Positions 26,486 to 35,952 are shown, counted from the first letter of the stretch. The stretch: 64,000 nucleotides of DNA from Hymenobacter aerilatus (GCF_022921095.1 NZ_CP095054.1:1-64000), one strand, 5' to 3'. Notes: generated by a model from the letters alone, not told the origin. Numbers and translations are program-made.

Positions 26486-27262
26486 TTAAGAGACAAATTG
26501 CCGCAGAAACTGCTGAATGCCCTCGTTGCAGCTGCGCGAAGAGGTCAGGTGCGTGCCATCGTGCAGCGTGAGCAGGTACTCGCCGTGCGTCCAGGGCCGC
26601 AGCTCTTTGATGTGAGTGGTGTTCACAATCAGCGAGCGGTGAATGCGCAGGAAGCGGGCCGGGTCGAGCTGGCTGGCCAGCTGGGTGAGCGTGGCGCGCA
26701 CTAGGTGGGTTTCACCGGGCGCGTGCACCGTGACGTAGTTGCCGGTGGCTTCGAGGTAATGCACCTGCTCGACGGGCACGAAGTAGAAGCGCCCGGGCTG
26801 CTTAATCAGCAGCTGGGTGGAAAAAGGCATCGGCGGCGGGGCGGGCAGCGCCTGCACCAGCGCCGCCCAGGCCGGTGCGGCCACCTGACTGGCCCGCTGG
26901 CGCACGTGGGCCAGGCAGCGCGCGAAGCGGTCCGGGTCCAGGGGCTTGAGCAGGTAATCCACGGCGTGGGCCTCAAAAGCTTGCAGCGTATACCGGTCGT
27001 AGGCTGTCACGAATACCACCAACGGCCGCGGCTGGGCCGGCAATTGCTGCAACACCTGCAGGCCGTTGCAATCGGGCATCTGCACGTCCAGAAACACTAA
27101 ATCCACGGCCGGTCCGTGCGAGAGCGCGGCCACCGCCTCGGCCCCGGTGCCGCACTCGCCCGCGATGACAAAGCCCGGCTGGCCGGCCAGCAGCTGGGCA
27201 ATGCGCCGGCGGGCCAGCGGCTCATCGTCCACAATCAGGGTTTGAATGGGGGCCATTGCCAC
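26486..27262 (-). CDS. LytTR-type response regulator (LytR-like)
   Basis: A 258-residue regulator with a receiver domain (VDDEPLARRR, phospho-acceptor Asp59 in VFLDVQMPD, Lys in YLLKPLDPDR) and a LytTR DNA-binding domain (YLEATGNYVTVHA, FLRIHRSLIVN). It is separated by 3 bp from the sensor kinase gene upstream and forms a LytS/LytR pair with it. Targets are not visible. Confidence 0.93.
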   Translation of the reverse strand: MAMAPIQTLIVDDEPLARRRIAQLLAGQPGFVIAGECGTGAEAVAALSHGPAVDLVFLDVQMPDCNGLQVLQQLPAQPRPLVVFVTAYDRYTLQAFEAHAVDYLLKPLDPDRFARCLAHVRQRASQVAAPAWAALVQALPAPPPMPFSTQLLIKQPGRFYFVPVEQVHYLEATGNYVTVHAPGETHLVRATLTQLASQLDPARFLRIHRSLIVNTTHIKELRPWTHGEYLLTLHDGTHLTSSRSCNEGIQQFLRQFVS

Positions 27263-27265
27263 GGA

Positions 27266-28330
27266 TTAGTGGTGAAAGGGTAGTTCGATGCGCACCACGG
27301 TGCCCTGCCCGGCCGCGGGCAGCAGGCGCAGCGCGTACCGGTCGTCGTAGAGGGCGCGCAGGCGCTGCTCGGTATTTTCGAGGCCCACGCCCCGGGGGCC
27401 GGCCTGCTCAGGGCCGGGGCCGGAGTCGCGCACCTGCACCACCAGCTGCTGGCCCTGCCGCTCGGCGGCAATATGCAGGCGGCCGGTGCCCCCCGCGCTC
27501 AGGCCGTGGCGCACGGCATTTTCCACCAGGGGCTGCAGCAGCAGGTGCGGAATCAGGGCCGAGAGCGCAGCTGGGTCCACCTCGTAGGTCACAGCCAGCC
27601 GGTCAGAAAATCGCACCTGCTCCATGTCCAGATACAGCTCCACGAAGTGTAGCTCCTGCGCCAGCGGCACCTGCTGAGCATCGGAGTGGTCGAGCACCAG
27701 GCGCAGAAACTCGCCGAGCTTGGCCATCATGCGCTGGGCGGCGGCGGGCTCGTCGCCGATGAGGGTGGCAATGGCGTTGAGAGTATTGAACAAAAAGTGC
27801 GGGTTGAGCTGCTGCTTGAGGGCGTGCAGCTGGGCCTGCACCAGTTGCATTTCCAGGCGCACTGCGTCGAGGTTGCGGCGCTGCCACTTGTCGTGGTAGT
27901 CGAGGGCGTAGGCCACGAACAGCACCATCCAGTAGAGCGGAATCCAGAAATTAAATCCCGCCAGAATCGTGACCCATGAAACGGGCGCATTCGAGCCGCC
28001 TACCAGGTAGAGTGTGGCCATGAACAAGGCCCGGTAGGCCACCGTGAGGGCCACGCTGGCGGCCGCGTGCACCAGCAGGTAGGGCAGCCAGCGGGCGCGG
28101 CCGGCCGTGAGGTCGAAGCGCGCTGCCAGCACAAACACCACCGGTGTGAGCAGGGTCCCAATCAGCCCGTACAGCAGCGGCCCCAGCAGCACCGTGCGCC
28201 ATTGCAACGGCCCGGTGCCCGTAATGGCCTGCCCGTACGCCACCAGCATCATGAAGAAGGCAAACGCCCCCCACGCGGCCGCCATGCGCAGCCAGGAGAT
28301 GCGGAAAAATAGGAGCATAGGGAAGGTCAA
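27266..28330 (-). CDS. LytS-type sensor histidine kinase
   Basis: A 354-residue membrane kinase of the His_kinase (PF06580) type. It has four hydrophobic segments before residue 145 and then the phosphorylation motif LNPHFLFNTLNAI (His178). The ATPase domain shows PLVENAVRHGL and GVGLENTEQRL. It senses an unknown signal at the membrane and should phosphorylate the LytTR regulator encoded directly downstream. Confidence 0.92.
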   Translation of the reverse strand: MTFPMLLFFRISWLRMAAAWGAFAFFMMLVAYGQAITGTGPLQWRTVLLGPLLYGLIGTLLTPVVFVLAARFDLTAGRARWLPYLLVHAAASVALTVAYRALFMATLYLVGGSNAPVSWVTILAGFNFWIPLYWMVLFVAYALDYHDKWQRRNLDAVRLEMQLVQAQLHALKQQLNPHFLFNTLNAIATLIGDEPAAAQRMMAKLGEFLRLVLDHSDAQQVPLAQELHFVELYLDMEQVRFSDRLAVTYEVDPAALSALIPHLLLQPLVENAVRHGLSAGGTGRLHIAAERQGQQLVVQVRDSGPGPEQAGPRGVGLENTEQRLRALYDDRYALRLLPAAGQGTVVRIELPFHH

Positions 28331-28778
28331 CAGCCGATTCCGTTCAACGGGGAATACTCCCGCCGAGTTAAAAACGAATGGCGAGCGCAGCCGGGCAAGT
28401 CATCACTCTGCGCCCCGCTAATCATTCGCTCGTGGCGGTTGCTCAACTCGGTGTGGCGTCTGGAAACAAGGGGTTGATAAGCCGATTCAAACTGGAAAGA
28501 ATGGCAAATGGGCCATTTACGTGCTTTTGACAGCCCGCCTACCCGCTTAGTGAGCCGTCCAGCAAGTTCTGCAACAGCCAAGCTTCTTTTCTCTAAAATT
28601 CAGGCTTGAATGTGGTGCCGTTCGTGTATCGGGGCTGCACCTCACCATCGAATTCTAACCATTCGTCAACTTTCTACCCAAGCGGTTTATAGCCCGGATA
28701 GGTTTGTAGCGTCAAATCACGGTTTGGCAAGTTCACGCCCGGGCCGGTCGGCCTGGGGTGCCACGCTATTTCCCCGCG
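28331..28778. other. Noncoding stretch before the transfer operon
   Basis: About 450 bp without a gene, between the kinase (leftward) and the tra operon (rightward), so it should hold both promoters. A -7-like TAGGTTTG is at 28699–28706. No clear -33 element at normal spacing and no long repeat was seen. Confidence 0.5.
28699..28706 (+). promoter_or_regulatory. Possible -7 element for the transfer operon
   Basis: TAGGTTTG fits the Bacteroidota -7 consensus TAnnTTTG, 73 bp before the start of the first gene of the operon. The -33 element is not evident, so this is a weak call. Confidence 0.35.
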
Positions 28779-29606
28779 ATGCTCAGCGCCTATTCCTGGG
28801 GCCAGTTTGGCCTTTTCGTTTTGGTTGTGGTTGTTCTCTACTACCTGGTGGTGGGCCTGCTCTACTACCGGGTAGAACTCACGGCCCTGCTGACGCCGGG
28901 CAAAAAGCTGGCCGGTGCCCAGCTCGCCGGCGTGGGCGGCAGCACGGTGACTCCGCCCTCACTGGTGCGCCCCACCTCGGCCTTCGTGAAGGCCACGCCA
29001 GCGGCCACCGAAGCCCGAGAGGAAGCCGATGACGCGGAACGTCCCGAAGCCGGCGCGGACCAGAACCTGCCGGCTGCCGCCGAGCCATTGGTCAGCGGGG
29101 CACTTCCTGACTCCACCGGCACGGCTACTGGCCACGATGAAAGCACCAGCGATACCGCCCCGATGGAGGCGACGGCCGCCGCGGGCGACGAGGCGCAGGC
29201 ACAGGATGAAAACCGCACCGAGGAAGCCGACCAGGCCGACGAGCACCTGGCTGCGCTGGTCCGACGCGAAGCCCACAACCTGCCCCAGGAATCCGAGACT
29301 GCGGATAAGGCAACTGGCGGGGTGCTGGAGCCTGAAACCGTGCAGCTGCCCCTGGTGGCCGATGGCTACGAGCCGCTGGCCAGCTTCGAGGAACCGGTAG
29401 CCTCGCGGTTGGACATCGCCCCGGTGGGTTTACCCAAGCTAGTGTCCGCCGCCTCGGTCGCCGAGTACCTGACCCTGCTGCAAGCTGGTCAGCAGCCCGC
29501 GCCGCCGGTCGAGCTGGCCGGCACCACCCTGGCCGAGCAAATGGCCCAGCAGATGGCCCTCAACCACGCCGAGCTGGATGACCTATTCGGCCCCGACGAT
29601 GAGTAG
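28779..29606 (+). CDS. First gene of the tra operon, membrane-anchored acidic protein
   Basis: A 275-residue protein with one membrane helix near residues 9–28 (GLFVLVVVVLYYLVVGLLYY), followed by a long acidic, Ala/Glu/Thr-rich cytosolic part with little expected fold and a C-terminal helix EQMAQQMALNHAELDDLFG. It occupies the place of TraC/TraD-type genes before traE in related elements, but I see no clear family match. It probably binds the transfer machinery at the membrane, by position only. Confidence 0.65.
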   Translation: MLSAYSWGQFGLFVLVVVVLYYLVVGLLYYRVELTALLTPGKKLAGAQLAGVGGSTVTPPSLVRPTSAFVKATPAATEAREEADDAERPEAGADQNLPAAAEPLVSGALPDSTGTATGHDESTSDTAPMEATAAAGDEAQAQDENRTEEADQADEHLAALVRREAHNLPQESETADKATGGVLEPETVQLPLVADGYEPLASFEEPVASRLDIAPVGLPKLVSAASVAEYLTLLQAGQQPAPPVELAGTTLAEQMAQQMALNHAELDDLFGPDDE

Positions 29607-29657
29607 CGCGGCCTGCTTTCTCCCTAATCATTGATTCCCGACTCCTTTTCCTTTGCC

Positions 29658-29975
29658 ATGACTAAGAAACCTTTCGTTACCTCGCTGGCCCTCGTGGTCT
29701 TGCTATTCAGCTCGCAACTACTTTACGCCCAGACCGGGGGCGGCAATGGCACGGCCGGCATTCAGGATGCCACCACCCAGGTCACCAGCTACTTCGACCC
29801 GCTTACCAAGCTCATGTACGCCATCGGGGCGGTGCTGGGCCTGGTGGGGGCCATCAAGGTGTATGGCAAATGGAACTCCGGCGACCAGGACACCCAGAAA
29901 ACGGCCGTGTCGTGGTTTGGCTCGATGATTTTCCTGGTCATCGTGGCCACGGTGGTGCGCTCCTTCTTCCTCTAA
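29658..29975 (+). CDS. traE: TraE (DUF4134), pilin-like transfer protein
   Basis: A 105-residue membrane protein with a signal sequence ending near AQT and two later hydrophobic helices (LMYAIGAVLGLVGAIKVYG and the C-terminal SMIFLVIVATVVRSFFL). This is the DUF4134/TraE family of Bacteroidota conjugation systems, considered VirB2-like. The ATG at 29658 gives the proper signal peptide; the frame is open further upstream. It is followed 9 bp later by traF. Confidence 0.9.
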   Translation: MTKKPFVTSLALVVLLFSSQLLYAQTGGGNGTAGIQDATTQVTSYFDPLTKLMYAIGAVLGLVGAIKVYGKWNSGDQDTQKTAVSWFGSMIFLVIVATVVRSFFL

Positions 29976-29984
29976 GCCGCTGCC

Positions 29985-30314
29985 ATGCCCATCTACGACC
30001 TCAATCGCGGCATCAACAAGCCCGTCGAATTCAAGGGACTGGTGGGCAGCAACATCTACTTTCTGGCCGCCGGCATCGGGCTGGTGTTTGCCCTGTTCGT
30101 GACCTGCTACCTGCTGGGCCTGCCGCTGGTGCTCACCGTGCTGGTCACCTTCCTGGCCGGTGGCGGGATGTGGGCCGGCGTATTCGCCCTGAACCGCCGC
30201 TTTGGCGAGCATGGGCTGATGAAGGCCGCCGCCCGGCGCTCGTCGCCCAAATACATCACCAACCGGCACAGCCGCTTATTCCAACGCCTCAACGAGGACC
30301 CAACCAGCCGCTAG
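29985..30314 (+). CDS. traF: TraF (DUF4133), VirB3-like transfer protein
   Basis: A 109-residue protein starting MPIYDLNRGINKPVEFKGL, which is characteristic of the family, followed by two membrane helices and a basic C-terminal part. It belongs to DUF4133, the VirB3-like inner-membrane component that works with the TraG ATPase encoded next. Confidence 0.92.
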   Translation: MPIYDLNRGINKPVEFKGLVGSNIYFLAAGIGLVFALFVTCYLLGLPLVLTVLVTFLAGGGMWAGVFALNRRFGEHGLMKAAARRSSPKYITNRHSRLFQRLNEDPTSR

Positions 30315-30346
30315 GCGCGGCTGGTTTTGGGTGCTTTCTTCAGCTT

Positions 30347-32833
30347 ATGAGCAATAAGGTTCTGCCCTCCGTTTCCCTGGAATCCAAGCAGCCCATCTAC
30401 AAGGTGGAAAAGGATTGCCTCATTTCGAAAAATGCGGACGTGACCGTGGCGTTTCGGCTGGATTTGCCCGAAATCTTCACGCTCTCGCGCGAAGACTATG
30501 CCCAGTTGCAGGCCGCCTTCGTGAAGGCCGTGCGCCTGCTGCCCGACCACTGCGTGGTGCACAAGCAGGACTGGTACGTGGAGGATAAGTACGCGCCCGG
30601 CTTCGAGGCCGAGCGCACGCTGCTGTCGTCGGCCTACGAGCGCCACTTCAACGAGCGGCCCTTCCTCAACCACTTCTGCTACCTCTACATCACCAAAACC
30701 TCGTCGGAGCGGCCCAACTGGGGCAGCACGTCGGGGCTGCTGGCCCGGCGCAATATCGTGCCGAAAGATATGCTCGACACCAAGGTGCTGGAGAGCTTTT
30801 TCGACAATGTGGGCCAGTTCGTGCGCACCCTGGAAGGGGTGGGGCCGACCAACGCTCCCTACATCCGCTCGCACCGCCTGACCTCGGATGAGCTGGCCGG
30901 CACGGCCGATAAAGCCGGGTTGCTGGAAAAGTACCTGGCGCTGGATTTGTCCGACCAGGCCCTGCAGGTGGACCTGGATTTGACCGAAGGGCTGAAAGTG
31001 GGCGCGGAGTTCTGCCAGATGTTTTCGGTGGCCAACCTCGATGACCTGCCCACCTCGGTGGAAACCGACATTCGCTACGAGCAATACAGCACCGAATACT
31101 CGGACTTCCCCATTTCGTTTGCCGCGCCGCTGGGGCTGCTGCTGGGTGCCAACCACATCCTGAACCAGTACGTGTTTCTGGACAACACCCAGAAGACCGT
31201 CAAGACCTTCGAGCAGAAGAAGGACCGGCTCAACTCGCTCTCGCTCTACTCGCGGCAGAACGCCATCAACTTCGAGTATTACAATGCCTTCCTCAACGAG
31301 CTGATTGCCCACAAGCGCCGGCCGGTGCGGGTGCACTGCAACGTGCTCACCTGGGGCCGGCACGAGGAGGAGCTGACCGAGGTGCGCAAGCTGGTAAACG
31401 CGGCCTTCAACGCCATGAACTGCAAGCCGCGGCAGAACACGGTGGACATCGCCGCGCTCTACTGGGGCGGCATACCGGGAAACGCCGGCGACTTTCCCTC
31501 GGAGGAAACCTTCTACACCTTCATCGAGCAGGCCGTCTGCTTCTGGGCCTCCGAAACCAACTACCGCAGCACCGGGGCCACCAAGGGCATCAAGCTCTCC
31601 GACCGGCTCACGGGTAAACCCGTGCTGGTGGACATTTCGGATGAGCCGATGAAGAAGCAAATCATCTTCAACCGCAACAAGTTCGTGCTCGGGCCCTCGG
31701 GCTCGGGCAAGTCGTTTTTCACCAACCACATGGTGCGCCAGTACTACGAGCAGGGCGCGCACGTGCTGCTGGTGGATACCGGCAACTCCTACAAGGGCCT
31801 CTGCGAGCTGGTGGGCGGGGTGTACTTCACTTATGAGGAAGACGACCCGATTGCCTTCAACCCCTTCCTGATTTCGGGCAAGCTGGACGTGGAGAAGAAG
31901 GAATCCATCAAAACGCTGCTGCAGGCGCTCTGGAAAAAGGACGACGAAAGCGTGAGCCAGTCGGAGTACGTGTCGCTCTCTACTGCCGTCAGTCTGTACT
32001 ACGTAATGCTCGAAGCTAACGCGATTATCAAGCCGAGCTTCAACACGTTCTACGAGTTTGTTAAAGGACCTTATCGCAAGATTCTGGAGGAGGAAAGAGT
32101 CCGGGAGAAGGATTTCGACATCGATAACTTCATCTACGTGCTCAAGCCCTACTACCGGGGCGGTGAGTATGACTACCTGCTGAACTCCGAGAAAGAGCTG
32201 GACCTGGTGCAGGCTCCCTTCATCGTGTTCGAGCTGGACAACATCAAGGACCATCCCATCCTGTTTCCGGTGGTCACGCTCATCATTATGGAAACCTTTA
32301 TCTCCAAGATGCGCAAGCTGAAAGGGGTGCGGAAGATGATTCTGATTGAAGAGGCCTGGAAGGCGCTGACCACGCCGGGCATGGCCGCCTACATCAAGTA
32401 CCTCTTTAAGACGGTGCGCAAGTTTTTCGGCGAGGCCATCGTGGTGACGCAGGAAATCGACGACATCATCGGCAACGAGATTGTCAAGGACGCCATCATC
32501 AACAACTCGGACTGCAAGATTCTGCTCGACCAGCGCAAGTTCATCAACCGCTTCGATGAGATTCAGGCGCTGCTCTCGCTCACGCCCAAGGAAAAAGACC
32601 TGGTGCTGAGCATCAACCGCGACAACAAGGCCACGCGGGGCCGCTACACGGAGGTATTCATCAGCCTGGGTGGGGTCGTGTCGAAAGTGTACGCCATCGA
32701 GGTGTCCAAGGAAGAATACGTGACCTACACCACCGAGGAAACCGAGAAAGTGCGGCTGTTTGAGAAGCTCAGGCAGACCGGCGACATGCCCACGGCCATC
32801 AAGCTTTTCGCCAATGAGCTGCGCGAAGGGTAG
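30347..32833 (+). CDS. traG: TraG, VirB4-type conjugation ATPase
   Basis: An 828-residue ATPase that powers assembly and function of the type IV secretion channel. Walker A is GPSGSGKS at 449–456 and Walker B is MILIEEAWKAL (Glu668-Glu669). The N-terminal half has the VirB4/CagE pattern (LPSVSLESKQPIYKVEKD, IYKVEKDCLISKN). The ATG at 30347 starts at the conserved N-terminus, and the open frame far upstream overlaps traF and is not used. Long antisense frames across this gene are GC artefacts. Confidence 0.95.
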   Translation: MSNKVLPSVSLESKQPIYKVEKDCLISKNADVTVAFRLDLPEIFTLSREDYAQLQAAFVKAVRLLPDHCVVHKQDWYVEDKYAPGFEAERTLLSSAYERHFNERPFLNHFCYLYITKTSSERPNWGSTSGLLARRNIVPKDMLDTKVLESFFDNVGQFVRTLEGVGPTNAPYIRSHRLTSDELAGTADKAGLLEKYLALDLSDQALQVDLDLTEGLKVGAEFCQMFSVANLDDLPTSVETDIRYEQYSTEYSDFPISFAAPLGLLLGANHILNQYVFLDNTQKTVKTFEQKKDRLNSLSLYSRQNAINFEYYNAFLNELIAHKRRPVRVHCNVLTWGRHEEELTEVRKLVNAAFNAMNCKPRQNTVDIAALYWGGIPGNAGDFPSEETFYTFIEQAVCFWASETNYRSTGATKGIKLSDRLTGKPVLVDISDEPMKKQIIFNRNKFVLGPSGSGKSFFTNHMVRQYYEQGAHVLLVDTGNSYKGLCELVGGVYFTYEEDDPIAFNPFLISGKLDVEKKESIKTLLQALWKKDDESVSQSEYVSLSTAVSLYYVMLEANAIIKPSFNTFYEFVKGPYRKILEEERVREKDFDIDNFIYVLKPYYRGGEYDYLLNSEKELDLVQAPFIVFELDNIKDHPILFPVVTLIIMETFISKMRKLKGVRKMILIEEAWKALTTPGMAAYIKYLFKTVRKFFGEAIVVTQEIDDIIGNEIVKDAIINNSDCKILLDQRKFINRFDEIQALLSLTPKEKDLVLSINRDNKATRGRYTEVFISLGGVVSKVYAIEVSKEEYVTYTTEETEKVRLFEKLRQTGDMPTAIKLFANELREG

Positions 32834-32863
32834 GGCGGCTGATTTCAACCAAAGGGAAAAATC

Positions 32864-33427
32864 ATGAAAACGAAAATCACGCTTCCAATACTAGGCTTGG
32901 CCACTTTGCTAATTGGCTGCGGCTCCGACAAGGCTACGACGGCGATGGACAATAGAGCCGTCGAAACAGCTCCTCCAACCGTTTCCACCTCCCCCGTGGC
33001 CGTGGCCGCCGTGGCGTTTGCCGATAGCTTAGCGTCGGCTCCCAAAGCCGAAAAAGCTGACATCACCGCCGCCCGGTCTTTCGCGCAGGCCGTGAATACC
33101 TGGGAGACCAGCGACCTGAACGGTGCGGTGAAGGAGCACCCCGTGGTGGCCAACATCTGGAAGCGCTACCGCTACGTGCTGCGCACGGTAGTCCGCTCGC
33201 GGGGCATGAATCGCGTGAAGCCCGAAGATGTGGTCACTTGGAACGGCTTTACGCCGCAGTGCGAAGAAGCCATGAAAATGCTGCTGCCGCTCATCCAGGA
33301 GCCCAACGTGACGGCCACCCAGGCCCTGCCGACGCTGCAGAGCGTGGATTCTAGCATCGGTCGGGTGCGCTTCGCGGCCGAACGGCACATGATGTATTTG
33401 GAACACCCCTACACGCGGACACTCTAG
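32864..33427 (+). CDS. Accessory lipoprotein in the tra operon
   Basis: A 187-residue lipoprotein (lipobox LLIGC, Cys20) with an Ala/Thr-rich linker up to about residue 75 and a helical domain with EHPVVANIWKRYRYVLRTVV and CEEAMKMLLPLIQEP. I do not recognise the family. It sits between traG and the traI-like genes, where an envelope protein could act as an entry-exclusion or channel-associated factor, but this is position only. Confidence 0.65.
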   Translation: MKTKITLPILGLATLLIGCGSDKATTAMDNRAVETAPPTVSTSPVAVAAVAFADSLASAPKAEKADITAARSFAQAVNTWETSDLNGAVKEHPVVANIWKRYRYVLRTVVRSRGMNRVKPEDVVTWNGFTPQCEEAMKMLLPLIQEPNVTATQALPTLQSVDSSIGRVRFAAERHMMYLEHPYTRTL

Positions 33428-33457
33428 CGTCACCTCCTTCAACCACTTGCCTTCCCT

Positions 33458-34105
33458 ATGAAAACGAAGATTGGCATCCTCAGCCTGGCGCTGCTGGGCT
33501 TCAGCGCCTCGAAAGCGTCAGCCCAGCTGGTAGTAACGGCCCCGGTGCTGGAAGTGCAAAGCGGCGTACAAACCGGCCTGCAGAACACCATGAAGGGGCT
33601 GGAAGCGGCGGCCAACAAGCTGGTAGCCCTGGGCGTGAAAGAACAGGAGCTGACCAAGACCTATTCGCTCAAGAACATGGAGCAGCACAAGGCCTGGTAC
33701 GACGGGCTGCTGAAAGTGAGCAGCGCAGTGCGCGACTACCGCCGGGTGCGGGCCATTTACGCCAAGCAAACCCAGATTATCTCGACCTACTCCTCGGCCA
33801 TCAATGTGTTGCGCACCTCGCGCTACATCACGCCGGCCCAACTGACGGAGATGGTATCCATCTACACGAAGATGCTGGCCGAAGGAGCCAACACGGTGTC
33901 CGACCTGGCCACCATTACCAGCCCGTCCATGCTCAAGATGACCGACGCGGAACGAATGGAATTCATCGACACGCTGGACGCCAAAATTACTGACCAGCTG
34001 GGCCTAGTCAACTACTTCACCCGGCGCAACATGATGGTACTCAAGACCGCCCAGCAGGTCGAACAGGACCACCAGGCGCTGCTCAGCCTCATGGGCGCGC
34101 ACTAA
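33458..34105 (+). CDS. traI: TraI-like (DUF4141) periplasmic transfer protein, copy 1
   Basis: A 215-residue secreted protein with a signal peptide (SKASAQ) and a mostly helical mature part. It resembles the DUF4141/TraI family (VirB5-like) of Bacteroidota conjugation systems. The segment HKAWYDGLLKVSSAVRDYRRVR corresponds closely to HAQWYSSLLQISAGVRNYRRVR in the next gene. The two are tandem paralogues. Confidence 0.8.
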   Translation: MKTKIGILSLALLGFSASKASAQLVVTAPVLEVQSGVQTGLQNTMKGLEAAANKLVALGVKEQELTKTYSLKNMEQHKAWYDGLLKVSSAVRDYRRVRAIYAKQTQIISTYSSAINVLRTSRYITPAQLTEMVSIYTKMLAEGANTVSDLATITSPSMLKMTDAERMEFIDTLDAKITDQLGLVNYFTRRNMMVLKTAQQVEQDHQALLSLMGAH

Positions 34106-34119
34106 CCCTTCCTCTCCCG

Positions 34120-34770
34120 ATGAAAGCATTCACCACCATGTTGCTGCTTGGCCTGGGGCTGAGCGCACAGCAGGGCTTTGCCCAAGCTCCGGCCGTTATT
34201 TCCGCGCCCATCGCTGAATCCAGCTCGCGCAAGCAGATTGTGCACCAGGGCGTTTCGACCACCCTATTGGGGCGGGGCAAGGCCCTGGCCGGCGATATGC
34301 AAGTGGTAAGCGGCAAGATTAAGGGCATCGTGGACCAGACGCAGGCCCTGCACGCGCAGTGGTACAGCAGTTTGCTACAGATAAGCGCGGGGGTGCGCAA
34401 CTACCGCCGGGTGCGGGAAATCTACGCCGCGCAGGCCTCGATGATTTCGCAGTTCAGCTCGGGCGTGGCCGACCTGCGCGGGCGCGGCCTCTCCCCAAAT
34501 CAGGTAACCGAAGCGGCACAAGTGTACCAGGTGCTGCTGCAGGAAAACGTGGCCCTGATTGGCGAGCTGGCCACCATTATGACTGCGAACCGGGCGGAAA
34601 TGACGGACCCGCAACGCATCAAATTCATCAACAAGATTGGCGACAAGATGCAGCAGCAGCAATACCTGATGACCTATTACACCAATAAATGCCGCGCTGT
34701 GGCTCTCTCCCAGCAGCAGGCCATTCAGGACCGGGCGTCGGTGCTCACCCTCGTGGGCGCTAAGCAGTAG
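34120..34770 (+). CDS. TraI-like (DUF4141) periplasmic transfer protein, copy 2
   Basis: A 216-residue secreted helical protein, paralogue of the preceding gene; signal peptide ends near GFAQA. It shares length and fold, including the WY..LL..S..VR.YRRVR.IYA.Q segment and the C-terminal MTD.....FI...D.K....... YYTN/YFTR part. Two genes of this kind in one operon suggest division of roles, for example pilus tip versus accessory. The distinct function of copy 2 is unknown. Confidence 0.75.
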   Translation: MKAFTTMLLLGLGLSAQQGFAQAPAVISAPIAESSSRKQIVHQGVSTTLLGRGKALAGDMQVVSGKIKGIVDQTQALHAQWYSSLLQISAGVRNYRRVREIYAAQASMISQFSSGVADLRGRGLSPNQVTEAAQVYQVLLQENVALIGELATIMTANRAEMTDPQRIKFINKIGDKMQQQQYLMTYYTNKCRAVALSQQQAIQDRASVLTLVGAKQ

Positions 34771-34809
34771 CCCTTTCGCTTTCATTCACCAGCCCCAAAT
34801 CACCCGACT

Positions 34810-35952
34810 ATGGAAATGAATTCCATCACCGCGCAAATGCTCGAAATGGAGCAGATGCTCAGCCGGCTTTATGATTCCATGCTGCCCCTGGTGGCGCAGT
34901 TCGTCACTCTGGGCCGGGCCGTGGGCGGGGTGGGAGCCCTCATTTTCATCAGCTCCCGGGTGTGGGGCCACATTGCCCGCGCCGAGCCTATCGACCTGTA
35001 TCCGTTGCTGCGCCCATTTCTAATTGGGCTGGCCATCCTGCTGTTTCCGCAGCTGCTCGGCGGCCTGCGCGGCATCACCGGCGCGCTGGCATCAAGCACG
35101 GACTCGGTCCGGGTGGACCAGACCACCCAGATTACGGCCTTGCAGGACCAAAAAAAGGCGTTGTTGGCCGCCCGGCCCGAAAACAAGTACTTCGCCACGG
35201 ACGAGGCCTACGAGAAGCGGCTCGACGAACTGGGCATGATGAACATGGGCCAGCAGCTGTCGCTCTCGTTTGATAAGCTCAAGTACGATGTGAACCAGAA
35301 CTTCCGCGAGTGGATGAAGAACACGTTGGAGCTGTTCCATGTCGCGGCCCGGCTGCTCATCAACGTGCTGGCCACCTTCCTGCTCATCGTGCTGTCGGTG
35401 CTAGGACCGCTCACTTTTGGGCTGGCCATCTTCCCAGGCTTCGGCAACTCCATTCCTAAATGGCTGGGGCAATTCATCACCATCAGCCTGTGGGTGCCCG
35501 TGGCCAACATTTTCGGAGCCATTATGGGCCAGTTTCAGATAATGATGCTACAGGGCGACATCACCCGCCTGACCTCTAACCAAGGCGTTGACTCGGCCGA
35601 CTTCGGCTACCTCGTGTTTCTGTGCATTGCCATCACGGGGTACCTGATTATTCCCTTCATCACCGATATGATGATTGCGGCTTCCGGGGCAGGCCAGGCC
35701 GCCCGGGCCATGCAATCGGCTATGAGTGGTGGGGCGGCTATGGCTGGCGCGGCGGCAGGTTCAGCCGGGCGGGCGGGCGCGGCCGGCGTATCCGGGGCCG
35801 CATCGGGCCTTGGGGCGGCAGTTGGGGCCGGGCAGGCGTTAGCTGGCAATGCTGCCTCGGGCAACATGACGCGGAGTGAGGCCGCAGGTCACCGGGCTGG
35901 CACGGCGGTGCGCGAACGGGCGGCCAGCTTCGTCAACCGGCTACGGGGCTAG
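34810..35952 (+). CDS. traJ: TraJ, VirB6-like membrane channel protein
   Basis: A 380-residue polytopic protein of the TraJ family. Hydrophobic helices near residues 25–55 and 70–88 are followed by a charged loop (90–165), then several helices (about 175–300, including LLINVLATFLLIVLSVLGPLTFG). The C-terminal 80 residues are Gly/Ala-rich. It is the inner-membrane channel part of the type IV system. It begins 39 bp after the traI-like gene. Confidence 0.9.
   Translation: MEMNSITAQMLEMEQMLSRLYDSMLPLVAQFVTLGRAVGGVGALIFISSRVWGHIARAEPIDLYPLLRPFLIGLAILLFPQLLGGLRGITGALASSTDSVRVDQTTQITALQDQKKALLAARPENKYFATDEAYEKRLDELGMMNMGQQLSLSFDKLKYDVNQNFREWMKNTLELFHVAARLLINVLATFLLIVLSVLGPLTFGLAIFPGFGNSIPKWLGQFITISLWVPVANIFGAIMGQFQIMMLQGDITRLTSNQGVDSADFGYLVFLCIAITGYLIIPFITDMMIAASGAGQAARAMQSAMSGGAAMAGAAAGSAGRAGAAGVSGAASGLGAAVGAGQALAGNAASGNMTRSEAAGHRAGTAVRERAASFVNRLRG

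Noticed and set aside
30311..32848. 845-residue frame on the lower strand across traG
   Set aside because: It lies antisense to the conserved VirB4 ATPase, has a His/Val/Gln/Arg-rich composition typical of GC-rich antisense frames and no recognisable domain.
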